A stretch of DNA of 64,000 bases from Duganella flavida (GTDB taxonomy: Bacteria; Pseudomonadota; Gammaproteobacteria; Burkholderiales; Burkholderiaceae_D). Positions 52,758-62,036 of the stretch are shown in pieces. Location: positions 62,001 to 126,000 of the forward strand of contig NZ_WWCN01000012.1 in NCBI RefSeq assembly GCF_009857445.1. Direction: 5' to 3'. Both the position numbers and the translations under genes were made by a program. The first letter of the stretch is position 1; each line of letters begins with the position of its first letter. The notes under the pieces are model-generated. The model saw only the letters and a program-made list of their open reading frames with translations. It had not been told where the DNA came from and did no database searches.

Positions 52758-53348
52758 ATGTCCCGCCGTTCCGTCACCACCGCCCTGCTGCTTGCCGCCC
52801 TCGCCGCCACGGCGCAGGCGCAAAGCCCCAAAGACCAGTTCAACGCCGAAAACAAACGCATTGCCACGCGCTACGCCGAGGATAAAAAACTCTGCGCCGA
52901 CGAGCAGGATTCCGGCCAGCGCATGCAATGCCTGCGCGACGCCAAATCCGAGTTCGACAAATCAAACGCCATGGCCAAGGCCCAGTACAAAGCCAGCCCG
53001 GCCAAGCCTGGCGATTGCCGCGACTGCGGCAAAGTCACGCAAGTGGTGGCCGGCGAAAAAGCCGGCGAAGGCAGCGCGCTGGGCCTGATTGCAGGCGGCG
53101 TAGCAGGCGCCCTGCTGGGCAACCAGGTCGGCAGTGGCCACGGCCGCCAACTGGCCACCGTGGCCGGCGCAGCAGGCGGCGCTTACGCCGGCAAGAAGAT
53201 CGAAGAGAACGCCAAGTCCAGCAAGCAGTGGACCGTGCACGTGCAATACGATGACGGCCACCAGGCCGCCTACACCTTCGACCACGATCCACAAATGATG
53301 AGCGGCGACCGCGTACAAAACGCCAACGGCAGCATCATCCGCAGATAA
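52758..53348 (+). CDS. Glycine-zipper 2TM (17-kDa surface-antigen-like) protein
   Basis: 196 residues, signal peptide ending ATAQAQ. After a charged helical part with several Cys (CADE..CLRD, CRDCGK), a glycine zipper GLIAGGVAGALLGNQVGSGH then GGAYAGKKIEENAKS spans about 112-155. This matches SlyB/Rickettsia 17-kDa-type envelope proteins. The AGGAG site directly precedes ATG 52758. No lipobox cysteine is present, so it is probably periplasmic or membrane-inserted. Confidence 0.85.
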   Translation: MSRRSVTTALLLAALAATAQAQSPKDQFNAENKRIATRYAEDKKLCADEQDSGQRMQCLRDAKSEFDKSNAMAKAQYKASPAKPGDCRDCGKVTQVVAGEKAGEGSALGLIAGGVAGALLGNQVGSGHGRQLATVAGAAGGAYAGKKIEENAKSSKQWTVHVQYDDGHQAAYTFDHDPQMMSGDRVQNANGSIIRR

Positions 53349-53355
53349 GGCCCTT

Positions 53356-54333
53356 ATGACAGCACCCACCTTCCCCACCGAATGGCAAGCACTGGTTGAC
53401 CAGGCGGCAAGCACCTTGCGCGCGTTAGCGCTGGATGAAACGGCCAAGGAAAAATTCTGCAACGATCCGCTGCTGCGGCCGTATATGCACAAGGTATCGC
53501 AGCGCTACGTGGCAGGCCAGACGGTGACGGAGGCGTTGCAGCGCGTTGAGCAGATCATCGCGCGCGGCCACGCGGCATCGGCCGAGTACATGGGCGAAAG
53601 CGTGCGCGACGAAGCCTTCGCCATGGCTGAAACAGACGTGTTCATGGAACTGGTGAAAGCCATCGGCCAGCGCAACCTGAATTGCTCGATCTCGTTCGAC
53701 CTGTCGCACGTCGGCTCGCTGGTGGACAGCGAACTGGGCTACCGCAACGCGCGCCGCATCGCGCTGGCCGCCGCTGAAATCAACCGCGAGGTGATGATTT
53801 CAATGGAAGGCATCGACCGCGCCGACGATATCTACGCCATCTACACCCGCCTGCACCAGGACGATGAGCTGCACAACGTCGGCATCACCGTGCCAGCCAA
53901 GCGCCACCGCACCGCGCAGGACTTGCCTGCACTGATGAAGCTGCCGGGCCGCATTCGCTTGGTGAAAGGCGCCTTCCTCGAACCGGAAGGCGTGGCCTAC
54001 AGCCGCAACAGTCCAGAGCTGGCCACCGCCTACCGCCGCTACGCGCAAGAACTGCTGCTGAGCGGCCACAAGTGCTCGATCGCCACCCATGACCGTAGCA
54101 TCCAGACCAATATCAGCGACTTGATCCTGCAAGAACGCATCGACCCGCGCTGGTATGAGTTTGAATCGCTGATCGGCCTCGGCACTGAGCAAATCGACCA
54201 GCTACAAGCGTACGGCTTCCCCACCCGCGAATACGCGGTGTTCGGGCAGGAGCATTTCCTCTACGTGCTGAACCGCATCGCCGAGGAACCGATCCGCGTC
54301 TACCAGGCCATTCTCGACCTCAATGCAGGTTGA
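53356..54333 (+). CDS. Monofunctional proline dehydrogenase family protein
   Basis: 325 residues with the PRODH barrel: NCSISFDLSHVGSLVDSELG (about 111-130), EVMISMEGIDRADDIYAIY, RIRLVKGAFLEPEGVAYSRN (FAD/substrate loop with lysine), CSIATHDRSIQTNISDLIL (His strand) and YEFESLIGLG. Proline dehydrogenases oxidise proline to pyrroline-5-carboxylate. The usual C-terminal RxxxENT/RxxxR helix is diverged (NRIAEEPIRVYQAI), so substrate is a little uncertain. No P5C dehydrogenase is fused or adjacent. Confidence 0.82.
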   Translation: MTAPTFPTEWQALVDQAASTLRALALDETAKEKFCNDPLLRPYMHKVSQRYVAGQTVTEALQRVEQIIARGHAASAEYMGESVRDEAFAMAETDVFMELVKAIGQRNLNCSISFDLSHVGSLVDSELGYRNARRIALAAAEINREVMISMEGIDRADDIYAIYTRLHQDDELHNVGITVPAKRHRTAQDLPALMKLPGRIRLVKGAFLEPEGVAYSRNSPELATAYRRYAQELLLSGHKCSIATHDRSIQTNISDLILQERIDPRWYEFESLIGLGTEQIDQLQAYGFPTREYAVFGQEHFLYVLNRIAEEPIRVYQAILDLNAG

Positions 54334-54544
54334 GCGCCACGAAGGACTCCACGCTGCCCGCCGCGGAGCGCGACGATGGGCGGGCGCCGGCTGCCACAGC
54401 CCACGCCAGCACCCAGTGGCCGGCCTTGATTTCCTCGGCCACGGTGTTGGCGTGCAGCAGGCGCTGGGCGGCTGCGTTCATGCGGCGGACGGCATAGGCC
54501 TTGCGGTCGGCGGTGGATGCGGTGTGAATGACGATAGGTTTCAT
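54320..54544 (-). CDS. Small hypothetical protein convergent with proline dehydrogenase
   Basis: 74 residues, MKPIVIHTASTADRKAYAVR, AAQRLLHANTVAEEIKAGHW, ending SAAGSVESFVALNLH. A GGAGAGG ribosome site precedes the ATG, favouring a real gene. Its end overlaps the proline dehydrogenase end by 14 bp. No family recognised. Confidence 0.6.
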   Translation of the reverse strand: MKPIVIHTASTADRKAYAVRRMNAAAQRLLHANTVAEEIKAGHWVLAWAVAAGARPSSRSAAGSVESFVALNLH

Positions 54545-54602
54545 GCTGGCCTCTCCAAGAGAATGTCCAGCTTGTACGCACCCAAACGCGCATTGGATTC
54601 AA

Positions 54603-54628
54603 AAAAAACGGCCCGAAGGCCGTTTTTT
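54603..54628. terminator. Bidirectional terminator before acyl-CoA dehydrogenase end
   Basis: AAAACGGCC-cgaa-GGCCGTTTT stem with A and T runs on either side; its minus-strand product follows the acyl-CoA dehydrogenase stop. Confidence 0.9.
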
Positions 54629-54629
54629 A

Positions 54630-56420
54630 TTAGAACTGCTCGATATCGAGCGCCAGTACGCCGGCACTACCCTCGATCACCGAGGTGCGAATGCCCGAGG
54701 ACTGGGTCAGGAAGTGGTCAGCGAAGAAGCGCGTGGTAGCGATCTTGGCTTTGTAGAAGCTGGCGTCACCGTCGCCGGCGTCCAGTTTCTGCTGCGAGAT
54801 CACCGCTGCGCGCGCCATCTGCCAGCCGCCCAGCACGATGCCGGCCAGTTTCAGGTAAGGCACGCTGCCCGAGAACACGCCCTTGATGTCGGCCTTGATG
54901 TTGGCAACCACATAATCCACCACCGCTTCCAGATCAGCTGCACCTTGCGACAGGTGTTTGCGGATGGCGGCGAAATCAGCGCCTTCCAGCTTGGCCAGTT
55001 CCGCTTCGGTCGCGCGCACTTGGGCGATCAGGCCCTTGGCAACCTTGCCGGCGTCACGCACCGTCTTACGGCCGATCAGGTCGTTCGCCTGGATGGCGGT
55101 CGTGCCTTCGTAGATGGTCAGGATCTTCGAATCACGGTAGTGCTGCGCCGCGCCGGTTTCTTCGATGAAGCCCATGCCGCCGTGGATTTGCACGCCGTCG
55201 CGGGTGACGTCTTGCGACAGCTCGGTCGACCAGCCTTTGATCACTGGCACCAGATATTCGTACACGGCCTGGTTCTCGGCACGCACCTCAGCATCGGCGC
55301 TGTGGTGGGCCGCGTCGTACAGCGCAGCGCCAACGTAGGCCAGCGCACGCGCGGCTTCAGTTTGCGAACGCATATTCATCAGCAGGCGGCGCACATCAGG
55401 GTGATTGATGATGGCCACGCCGGATGGCGAACCGGTCAGGTCACGCGACTGCACGCGGTCCTTGGCGTAGGCCAGCGCGTGCTGGTAGGCGTGCTCGGAC
55501 AGGCCGATACCTTGCATGCCAACGCCGAAGCGGGCTGCGTTCATCATGATGAACATGTATTCCAGGCCGCGGTTCTCTTCGCCCACCAGCGTGCCGATGG
55601 CGCCGCCGTTGTCGCCGAATTGCAGCACGGCGGTTGGCGAGGCCTTGATGCCCAGCTTGTGTTCGATCGACACGCAGTGCGCATCGTTGCGCGCACCCAG
55701 CGAGCCGTCGGCATTGACCATGAACTTCGGCACGATGAACAGCGAGATACCCTTCACGCCCGCCGGCGCATCCGGCGTACGCGCCAGCACCAGGTGAACG
55801 ATGTTATCGGTCATGTCGTGATCGCCGTAGGTGATGAAGATCTTGGTGCCGAAGATTTTGTAGGTGCCATCACCCTGCGGCTCGGCGCGGGTGCGCACAG
55901 CGGCCAGGTCGGAGCCAGCCTGCGGCTCGGTCAAATTCATGGTGCCGGTCCATTTGCCGGTCACCAGCGGCTCCAGGTAGGTGGCTTTCTGTTCATCGCT
56001 ACCGGCGGTCAGCAGCGCTTCAATCGCGCCATCCGACAGCAGCGGGCACAGCGCGAACGCCAGGTTGGCGCCGTGCAGCATCTCTACGCACGGGGTGCCG
56101 ACCAGCTTAGGCAGGCCCTGGCCGCCGTATTCGGTTGGGTGCTGCAGGCCTTGCCAGCCGGCGTCGGCGAACTGGCGGAAGGCTTCCTTGAAGCCTTTGG
56201 TGGTGATCACGCCATCCTTGGTCCAGTAGCTCGGCTCTTTGTCGCCTTCGTGGTTCAGCGGGGCGATTTCACCGGCGACGAATTTCGCGCTTTCTTCCAG
56301 CACCGCTTCGGCGGTTTCCGGGGTGGCGTCTTCGCAGCCCGGCAGTTCGCTCACGGCTTGCAGGTTGGCCAGTTCGTTCATCACGAACAGCATGTCTTTG
56401 ATTGGTGCTTGATATGGCAT
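54630..56420 (-). CDS. Acyl-CoA dehydrogenase, long form with C-terminal extension
   Basis: 596 residues. ACAD domains: N-terminal helical (about 40-160), beta (WTGTMNLTEPQAGSDLAAVR, about 164-183; KIFITYGDHDMTDNIVHLVL) and C-terminal (ILTIYEGTTAIQANDLIGRK), with catalytic-type Glu in IYEGTTAIQ. The last 130 residues form the extra helical domain of the DmdC/ACAD-like group that starts MPYQAPIKDMLFVMNELANL. It oxidises acyl-CoA (chain length unknown) and passes electrons to ETF, encoded immediately upstream. Confidence 0.94.
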   Translation of the reverse strand: MPYQAPIKDMLFVMNELANLQAVSELPGCEDATPETAEAVLEESAKFVAGEIAPLNHEGDKEPSYWTKDGVITTKGFKEAFRQFADAGWQGLQHPTEYGGQGLPKLVGTPCVEMLHGANLAFALCPLLSDGAIEALLTAGSDEQKATYLEPLVTGKWTGTMNLTEPQAGSDLAAVRTRAEPQGDGTYKIFGTKIFITYGDHDMTDNIVHLVLARTPDAPAGVKGISLFIVPKFMVNADGSLGARNDAHCVSIEHKLGIKASPTAVLQFGDNGGAIGTLVGEENRGLEYMFIMMNAARFGVGMQGIGLSEHAYQHALAYAKDRVQSRDLTGSPSGVAIINHPDVRRLLMNMRSQTEAARALAYVGAALYDAAHHSADAEVRAENQAVYEYLVPVIKGWSTELSQDVTRDGVQIHGGMGFIEETGAAQHYRDSKILTIYEGTTAIQANDLIGRKTVRDAGKVAKGLIAQVRATEAELAKLEGADFAAIRKHLSQGAADLEAVVDYVVANIKADIKGVFSGSVPYLKLAGIVLGGWQMARAAVISQQKLDAGDGDASFYKAKIATTRFFADHFLTQSSGIRTSVIEGSAGVLALDIEQF

Positions 56421-56496
56421 CTTCTATCTCCAAGAAAAAGGCCACGGCAACCCGGCGTTCCGGATCAGCGTGGCCTGAGAGGTGCTTTATGCGGGT

Positions 56497-57429
56497 TTAG
56501 CCCAGTTCAGCAACCAGTTGTGGCACGATGTCGAACAGGTCGCCAACGATGCCGTAGTCGGCAACGGAGAAGATCGGTGCTTCCGGATCTTTGTTGATGG
56601 CGACGATGGTCTTCGAATCTTTCATGCCGGCCAAGTGCTGGATCGCGCCCGAGATACCGACGGCGATGTAGAGGTTAGGCGCAACGATTTTGCCGGTCTG
56701 GCCAACTTGCCAGTCGTTAGGCACGTAGCCTGCGTCCACCGCAGCGCGCGATGCGCCCATTGCGGCGTTCAGCTTGTCTGCCAGCGGTTCCAGGATCTTG
56801 AAGGCTTCGCCCGAACCCATGCCACGGCCACCGGAAACGATGATCTTGGCAGCGGTCAGTTCTGGACGGTCTGACTTGGCGACTTCACGGCCAACGAAGG
56901 CCGATTTGCCAACGTCAGCAGCGGCAGCAACGGTCTCGGTCGCAGCCGAACCACCGGTGGCGGCAGCAGCGTCGAAGCCGGTCGAACGCACGGTGATGAC
57001 TTTGACGTTGTCGCTCGACTGCACGGTAGCGATGGCGTTACCGGCGTAGATCGGACGCTCGAAGGTGTCCGGCGAGTCAACTTTGGTGATTTCCGAAATC
57101 TGGGCAACGTCCAGCTTGGCAGCGACGCGTGGCAGGATGTTTTTGCCGTAGGCGGTAGCTGGCGCCAGGATGTGGCTGTACGAACCAGCGATGGCCAGTA
57201 CTTGCTCAGCAACGTTCTCAGCCAGGCCGTCAGCGAAGTACGCAGCGTCGGCCACGATAACTTTCGACACGCCGGCGATAGCGGCAGCAGCGCTCACAGC
57301 GGCGCCAGCGTTCGAGCCGGCCACCAGGACGTGCACGTCGCCGCCGCACTGGGCGGCTGCGGTCACGGTGTGCAGGGTGCTGGCCTTCAGGCTAGCGTTG
57401 TCGTGTTCAGCGATAACTAATGCGACCAT
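56497..57429 (-). CDS. etfA: Electron transfer flavoprotein subunit alpha
   Basis: 310 residues. C-terminal FAD domain IIVSGGRGMGSGEAFKILEP (about 192-211), PNDWQVGQTGKIVAPNLYIA and SGAIQHLAGMKDSKTIVAIN are the EtfA signature. Pairs with EtfB, 11 bp upstream in the transcript. Carries electrons from acyl-CoA dehydrogenases to ETF:ubiquinone oxidoreductase. Confidence 0.97.
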   Translation of the reverse strand: MVALVIAEHDNASLKASTLHTVTAAAQCGGDVHVLVAGSNAGAAVSAAAAIAGVSKVIVADAAYFADGLAENVAEQVLAIAGSYSHILAPATAYGKNILPRVAAKLDVAQISEITKVDSPDTFERPIYAGNAIATVQSSDNVKVITVRSTGFDAAAATGGSAATETVAAAADVGKSAFVGREVAKSDRPELTAAKIIVSGGRGMGSGEAFKILEPLADKLNAAMGASRAAVDAGYVPNDWQVGQTGKIVAPNLYIAVGISGAIQHLAGMKDSKTIVAINKDPEAPIFSVADYGIVGDLFDIVPQLVAELG

Positions 57430-57440
57430 GTTCGTTTCCT

Positions 57441-58190
57441 TTAGATGACTTTAGCTTCGGTGCGCAGTTTTGCGACCAGGGTGGCAACGTCCGGTACCGT
57501 GATACCAGCCGAGCGTTTTGCCGGCTCGGTAACTTTCACGGTTTTCAGGCGTGGGCTCACATCGACGCCCAGGTCTTCCGGCTTGATCACATCCAGCGTT
57601 TTCTTCTTCGCCTTCATGATGTTCGGCAGGGTCACGTAGCGCGGCTCGTTCAGGCGCAGGTCGGTGGTGATGATGGCCGGCAGGGTCAGTGCCAGGGTTT
57701 CCAGGCCGCCGTCCACTTCGCGGGTCACGGTGGCTTTGCCGTCTTCCAGCACCACTTTCGAGGCGAAGGTCGCTTGCGGCCAGCCCAGCAGCGCAGCCAG
57801 CATCTGGCCAGTCTGGTTGGAGTCGTCGTCGATCGCCTGTTTACCCAGGATGATCAGTTGTGGCTGTTCTTTGTCAGCCAGTGCTTTCAGCAGCTTGGCC
57901 ACGGCCAGCGGTTCCAGTTCGGTGGTGGTTTCCACCAGGATGCCGCGATCGGCGCCGATGGCCATCGCGGTGCGCAGGGTTTCCTGGCACTGGGTTACAC
58001 CAGCGGACACGGCGATCACTTCGGTGACCTTGCCAGCTTCTTTCAGACGGGTGGCTTCCTCCACCGCGATCTCGTCGAACGGATTCATCGACATTTTGAC
58101 GTTGGCGATATCAACACCGGTGCCGTCGGACTTCACACGCACCTTGACGTTGTAGTCGACTACACGTTTGACGGGTACCAAGACTTTCAT
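57441..58190 (-). CDS. etfB: Electron transfer flavoprotein subunit beta
   Basis: 249 residues from ATG 58190: MKVLVPVKRVVDYNVKVRVK, MSMNPFDEIAVEEATRLKEA, PQLIILGKQAIDDDSNQTGQ and the LPAIITTDLRLNEPRYVTLP stretch are canonical EtfB. The ORF is open to 58268 but the family start is here. First gene of etfB-etfA-acyl-CoA dehydrogenase. Confidence 0.97.
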   Translation of the reverse strand: MKVLVPVKRVVDYNVKVRVKSDGTGVDIANVKMSMNPFDEIAVEEATRLKEAGKVTEVIAVSAGVTQCQETLRTAMAIGADRGILVETTTELEPLAVAKLLKALADKEQPQLIILGKQAIDDDSNQTGQMLAALLGWPQATFASKVVLEDGKATVTREVDGGLETLALTLPAIITTDLRLNEPRYVTLPNIMKAKKKTLDVIKPEDLGVDVSPRLKTVKVTEPAKRSAGITVPDVATLVAKLRTEAKVI

Positions 58191-58364
58191 AGCTGTGCCT
58201 TTGGGAAAAAATAAGAATTCGGGACTTACAATGTGGGCTAGATTATATGAGAAATCAGGCTCGCACAAGAAATTTAAGCACGATCGTGCGTTTTTTAGCT
58301 AGTAGAAATCGTCTAAAAATAAAATCTTTCAGACGAACTTCTGGAAGGAAAAATACAGCGGCTG

Positions 58365-58622
58365 TTATTTGCGCTGCATCAAAAAGACAAACTCACGGCC
58401 GATCTGGACATGTGACAACAGGGCGTTGCCGGTTTGTTTGCAGAAAGCCTGGAAATCACGCACCGAACCAGGGTCCGTCGCCATAATACGCAACACCTCA
58501 CCGCTTTGCAGCTCTGCCAGGGCCTTTTTGGCTTTCAGGATAGGCAACGGGCAATTCAGGCCGCGTGCGTCCAGTTCCTTTTGAAATTCCATGGTTTCGT
58601 TTTCAAGTATCGTGTCGCTCAT
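58365..58622 (-). CDS. tusA: TusA/SirA-like sulfurtransferase
   Basis: 85 residues. KELDARGLNCPLPILKAKKA contains the catalytic Cys of the CPxP motif (Cys24); LQSGEVLRIMATDPGSVRDF and QIGREFVFLMQRK complete the two-layer fold. TusA-type proteins relay sulfur for tRNA thiolation and molybdenum cofactor work. Start could also be the ATG ten codons in. Lies between etfB and alaS. Confidence 0.92.
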   Translation of the reverse strand: MSDTILENETMEFQKELDARGLNCPLPILKAKKALAELQSGEVLRIMATDPGSVRDFQAFCKQTGNALLSHVQIGREFVFLMQRK

Positions 58623-58756
58623 CGAGAACCCGCTCTTTGGTTAGGTGTGTCGTCATACTACTCCTTTTCCGAGCGGATGACGCGCTGCACCAAAATAGTT
58701 CGTTCTACGTTGCAAGTTTGCAACGTGAACTGGAAAGTATACAACAGGACGCCACA

Positions 58757-58800
58757 AACAACAACGGCCTGCACATGGTCCGGAGACCACTTGCAGGCCG
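58757..58800 (-). terminator. Terminator-like hairpin after alaS
   Basis: On the minus strand CGGCCTGCA..TGCAGGCCG outer stem with an inner TGGTC/GACCA stem, then a T-rich run (TTGTTGTTTG). Confidence 0.65.
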
Positions 58801-58843
58801 CATAAACACAGCTTTATAGCGGTTTTTGTTGCGTTTTTACGCC

Positions 58844-61456
58844 TTAGGCGCGCTCGCCCACCCATGCTGAAACGCCTGCCAGCGCGCCGGCCAGACCGGA
58901 TGGATCGGTGCCGCCGGCTTGCGCCATATCAGGGCGTCCGCCGCCTTTGCCGCCCACTTGTTGTGCGACGAAGTTGACCAACTCACCTGCTTTGACCTTG
59001 GAAGTGCTGTCGGCAGTGACGCCGGCGATCAGGCTGACCTTGCCGTCATTGACCGATGCCAGCACGATGGCAGCGGTCTTCAGCTTGTCTTTCAGCTTGT
59101 CCATGGTTTCGCGCAGCGCGGTCACATCGGCTCCGTCCAGCGTGGCTGCCAGCACCTTGATGCCTTTGACGTCGACCGCTTGACCAGCCAGCTCATCACC
59201 CTGGCCTGCTGCCAGTTTGGACTTCAGTGCCGCCAGTTCTTTCTCCAGCGATTTCACCTGGTCCTGCACCGCGCCGATCTTGGCGGTCAGCTCTTCCGGA
59301 TTCGATTTCAGTGCCGCAGCAGCTTCGTTCAGCTTGCGTGCCAGACCCTGCACCAGCGCCAGTGCGCCTTCGCCGGTCACGGCTTCCACGCGGCGGATAC
59401 CGGCTGCAACGCCGCCTTCCGAGACAATCTTGAACAGGCCGATATCGCCGGTGCGCTGCACGTGCACGCCGCCGCACAGCTCTTTCGAGCTACCGATGTC
59501 CATCACGCGCACTTCGTCGCCATACTTCTCGCCGAACAGCGCCATGGCGCCGTGTTTGACCGCGTCGTCGAACGACATATTGTGCGACTGGGTCGCCACG
59601 TTCGCCAGGATCTCACGGTTGACGATAGCTTCTACCTGGGCGATTTCCGCAGCAGTCATCGGCGCGTTGTGGCTGAAGTCGAAACGGGCTTTGTCCGGAT
59701 CAACCAGCGAGCCTTTCTGCGCCACGTGCGAACCCAGCACTTCGCGCAGGGCTTTGTGCATCAGGTGAGTAGCCGAGTGATTGCGGATGGTGCGGCCGCG
59801 CTTGGCCTCATCCACCTTGGCGCTCACTGCGTCGCCCACTTTCAGCGAGCCGGATGCCAGCACGCCGTGATGGCCAAATACATCGGCTTGAATCTTCAGC
59901 GTGTCGCTGACGTCGAACTGGCCGGCAGCAGCGGCGATCACGCCCTGGTCGCCCACCTGGCCGCCGGATTCAGCGTAGAACGGGGTGGTGTCCAGCACCA
60001 CGATGCCCGACTGGCCAGCCGTCAGTTCCTGCACCGGCGAACCGGCCGAGTACAGCGCGATCACTTTGGCGGTCGCGTGGCTCAGGCTGTCGTAGCCGAC
60101 GAATTTGTTTTTCTCGCCGGTGTACTCAACCTTGGCGTCTTTCACCGACTTGCCGCCTTTGCGCGACAGTTCCTGGCTTTCTTTCAGGGCAGCGTCGTAG
60201 CCTTCCTGGTCGAATTTGATATCGCGCTCACGGCAGATATCGGCGGTCAGGTCTGGCGGGAAGCCGTAGGTTTCGTACAGCGTGAAAGCGGTAGCGCCGT
60301 CGATGCCGGTGGCATCCTTGGCCAACTGGGCTTCCAGCACTTTCATGCCGGTTTCCAGGGTTTCACCGAAGCGCTCTTCTTCCGCCTTCAGCATCTTGGC
60401 GACGTTGTCTTTGGCTTCTTCCAGCTCTGGATAGGCAGCGCCCATCTCGATCGCCAGGTCGGCCACCAGCTTGTAGAAGAATGGCTTGGTCTGGCCCAGC
60501 TTGTGGCCATGACGCAGCGCGCGGCGGATGATACGGCGCAGCACGTAAGCACGGCCTTCGCTGCCAGGAATCACGCCGTCAACGATCATGAACGCGGCCG
60601 AACGGATGTGGTCGGCAATCACGCGCAGCGATTTATTTTCCAGGTCGGTAGCGCCGGTTTCGCGCGCAGCGGCCTTGATCAGGTTCTGGAACAGATCGAT
60701 CTCGTAGTTCGAGTGCACGTGCTGCAGCACGGCGGCCAGGCGTTCCATGCCCATGCCGGTGTCCACCGACTGCTTCGGCAGCTTGTGCAGCACGCCCTGC
60801 TCGTCGCGGTTGAACTGCATGAACACCAGGTTCCAGATTTCGATGAAGCGGTCGCCATCTTCGTCAGGCGAGCCTGGAGGGCCGCCCCAGATGTCGGCGC
60901 CGTGGTCGTAGAAGATCTCGGTGCACGGGCCGCATGGGCCGGTGTCAGCCATCTGCCAGAAGTTGTCCGACGCGTAGCGCGCGCCCTTGTTGTCGCCGAT
61001 GCGGATGATGCGCTCTTTCGGCACGCCGACTTCGTTAGCCCAGATATCGTAGGCTTCGTCATCTTCCTGATACACGGTGACGGTCAGCTTGTCGACTGGC
61101 AGCTGGTAGACCTTGGTCAGCAGTTCCCAGGCGAAGTTGATGGCGTCGCGCTTGAAGTAATCACCGAAGCTGAAGTTACCCAGCATTTCGAAGAAGGTGT
61201 GGTGACGCGCGGTGTAGCCGACGTTTTCCAGGTCGTTGTGTTTGCCGCCGGCGCGCACGCAGCGCTGCACCGAGGTGGCGCGGCTGTACGGGCGGCTATC
61301 GGTGCCGGTGAACACGTCCTTGAACTGCACCATGCCGCTATTGGTCAGCAGCAGGGTTGGATCATTGCCTGGCACCAGGGAGCTGGACCGGACAATGGTA
61401 TGACCTTTAGATTCGAAGAATTTGAGGAACTTCTCGCGGATTTCAGATGATTTCAT
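58844..61456 (-). CDS. alaS: Alanyl-tRNA synthetase
   Basis: 870 residues. N-terminal MKSSEIREKFLKFFESKGHT, class II motifs (HHTFFEMLGNFSFGDYFKRD; GMGMERLAAVLQ), editing-domain zinc/catalytic site HSATHLMHKAL (HxxxH) and SKELCGGVHVQRTGDIG (CxxxH), then a C-terminal coiled coil and glycine-rich C-Ala domain ending GGGRPDMAQAGG. It charges tRNA-Ala and edits mis-serylated tRNA. Full length. Confidence 0.98.
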   Translation of the reverse strand: MKSSEIREKFLKFFESKGHTIVRSSSLVPGNDPTLLLTNSGMVQFKDVFTGTDSRPYSRATSVQRCVRAGGKHNDLENVGYTARHHTFFEMLGNFSFGDYFKRDAINFAWELLTKVYQLPVDKLTVTVYQEDDEAYDIWANEVGVPKERIIRIGDNKGARYASDNFWQMADTGPCGPCTEIFYDHGADIWGGPPGSPDEDGDRFIEIWNLVFMQFNRDEQGVLHKLPKQSVDTGMGMERLAAVLQHVHSNYEIDLFQNLIKAAARETGATDLENKSLRVIADHIRSAAFMIVDGVIPGSEGRAYVLRRIIRRALRHGHKLGQTKPFFYKLVADLAIEMGAAYPELEEAKDNVAKMLKAEEERFGETLETGMKVLEAQLAKDATGIDGATAFTLYETYGFPPDLTADICRERDIKFDQEGYDAALKESQELSRKGGKSVKDAKVEYTGEKNKFVGYDSLSHATAKVIALYSAGSPVQELTAGQSGIVVLDTTPFYAESGGQVGDQGVIAAAAGQFDVSDTLKIQADVFGHHGVLASGSLKVGDAVSAKVDEAKRGRTIRNHSATHLMHKALREVLGSHVAQKGSLVDPDKARFDFSHNAPMTAAEIAQVEAIVNREILANVATQSHNMSFDDAVKHGAMALFGEKYGDEVRVMDIGSSKELCGGVHVQRTGDIGLFKIVSEGGVAAGIRRVEAVTGEGALALVQGLARKLNEAAAALKSNPEELTAKIGAVQDQVKSLEKELAALKSKLAAGQGDELAGQAVDVKGIKVLAATLDGADVTALRETMDKLKDKLKTAAIVLASVNDGKVSLIAGVTADSTSKVKAGELVNFVAQQVGGKGGGRPDMAQAGGTDPSGLAGALAGVSAWVGERA

Positions 61457-61526
61457 GTCGTAAGAGGTAAGATAGCTAGCTGGTGCAAAAGAATGATTAT
61501 GCCACAGCCAGCCCCATTCTCCCCTA

Positions 61527-61979
61527 CTAACGCGCTGCCAGCCGCACGACGCGCTCCGCTATTTCGCCGCTTCCAGCCACTTGGTATGGCACTGCCATCA
61601 ATACTTCGCCGCCGGGCTCGCCGTCTTCGGCGCGGTTGATGCGCACTTGCAGCTTGCGGTCCAGTGCCACGAAGGTGTTTTTGCGGGTCGCCACCATGCG
61701 GTGCTGGCCCATGTCGCCGACTTCCCCGTAAATGATCAAGCCGACGCCAGTCAGCTTCAGTATCTGCCCGTTCGATAATTCATACGAGCCGCGGTACTCC
61801 CGCAACTCCACAGGATCGATATAGTTACGCCGGACCGGCTGGTCGATCGTCAGGCGCGGCGCCGGAATGGTCACACTTTCATCGCCCTGCTGCCCTTGCT
61901 GCCCTTGCTGCGCTTGCTGTGCCTGCCCCCCTAGCGCGGCCGCGCACAACGCCATGCCCAATAGCCATTGCATTTTCAT
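61527..61979 (-). CDS. Secreted hypothetical protein with Gln/Gly-rich N-terminal repeat
   Basis: 150 residues, signal peptide ending GGQAQ, then QAQQGQQGQQG, a short QQG repeat. The mature part has LREYRGSYELSNGQILKLTG, RMVATRKNTFVALDRKLQVR and a beta-rich end GEVLMAVPYQVAGSG. This resembles small periplasmic proteins of unknown function seen in Oxalobacteraceae. Stands between alaS and a LuxR regulator. Confidence 0.75.
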   Translation of the reverse strand: MKMQWLLGMALCAAALGGQAQQAQQGQQGQQGDESVTIPAPRLTIDQPVRRNYIDPVELREYRGSYELSNGQILKLTGVGLIIYGEVGDMGQHRMVATRKNTFVALDRKLQVRINRAEDGEPGGEVLMAVPYQVAGSGEIAERVVRLAAR

Positions 61980-62036
61980 GGTGAACTCCTGTTTTATTGT
62001 GATATCACGTGCCGTGGCGGCGACGCTCCAGCCAGT

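Noticed and set aside
58653..58865. 70-codon minus-strand frame between tusA and alaS
   Set aside because: Contains the alaS terminator-like hairpin and has no ribosome site.
58919..61450. 843-codon plus-strand open frame opposite alaS
   Set aside because: Antisense shadow of alanyl-tRNA synthetase, which has all its catalytic motifs on the minus strand.
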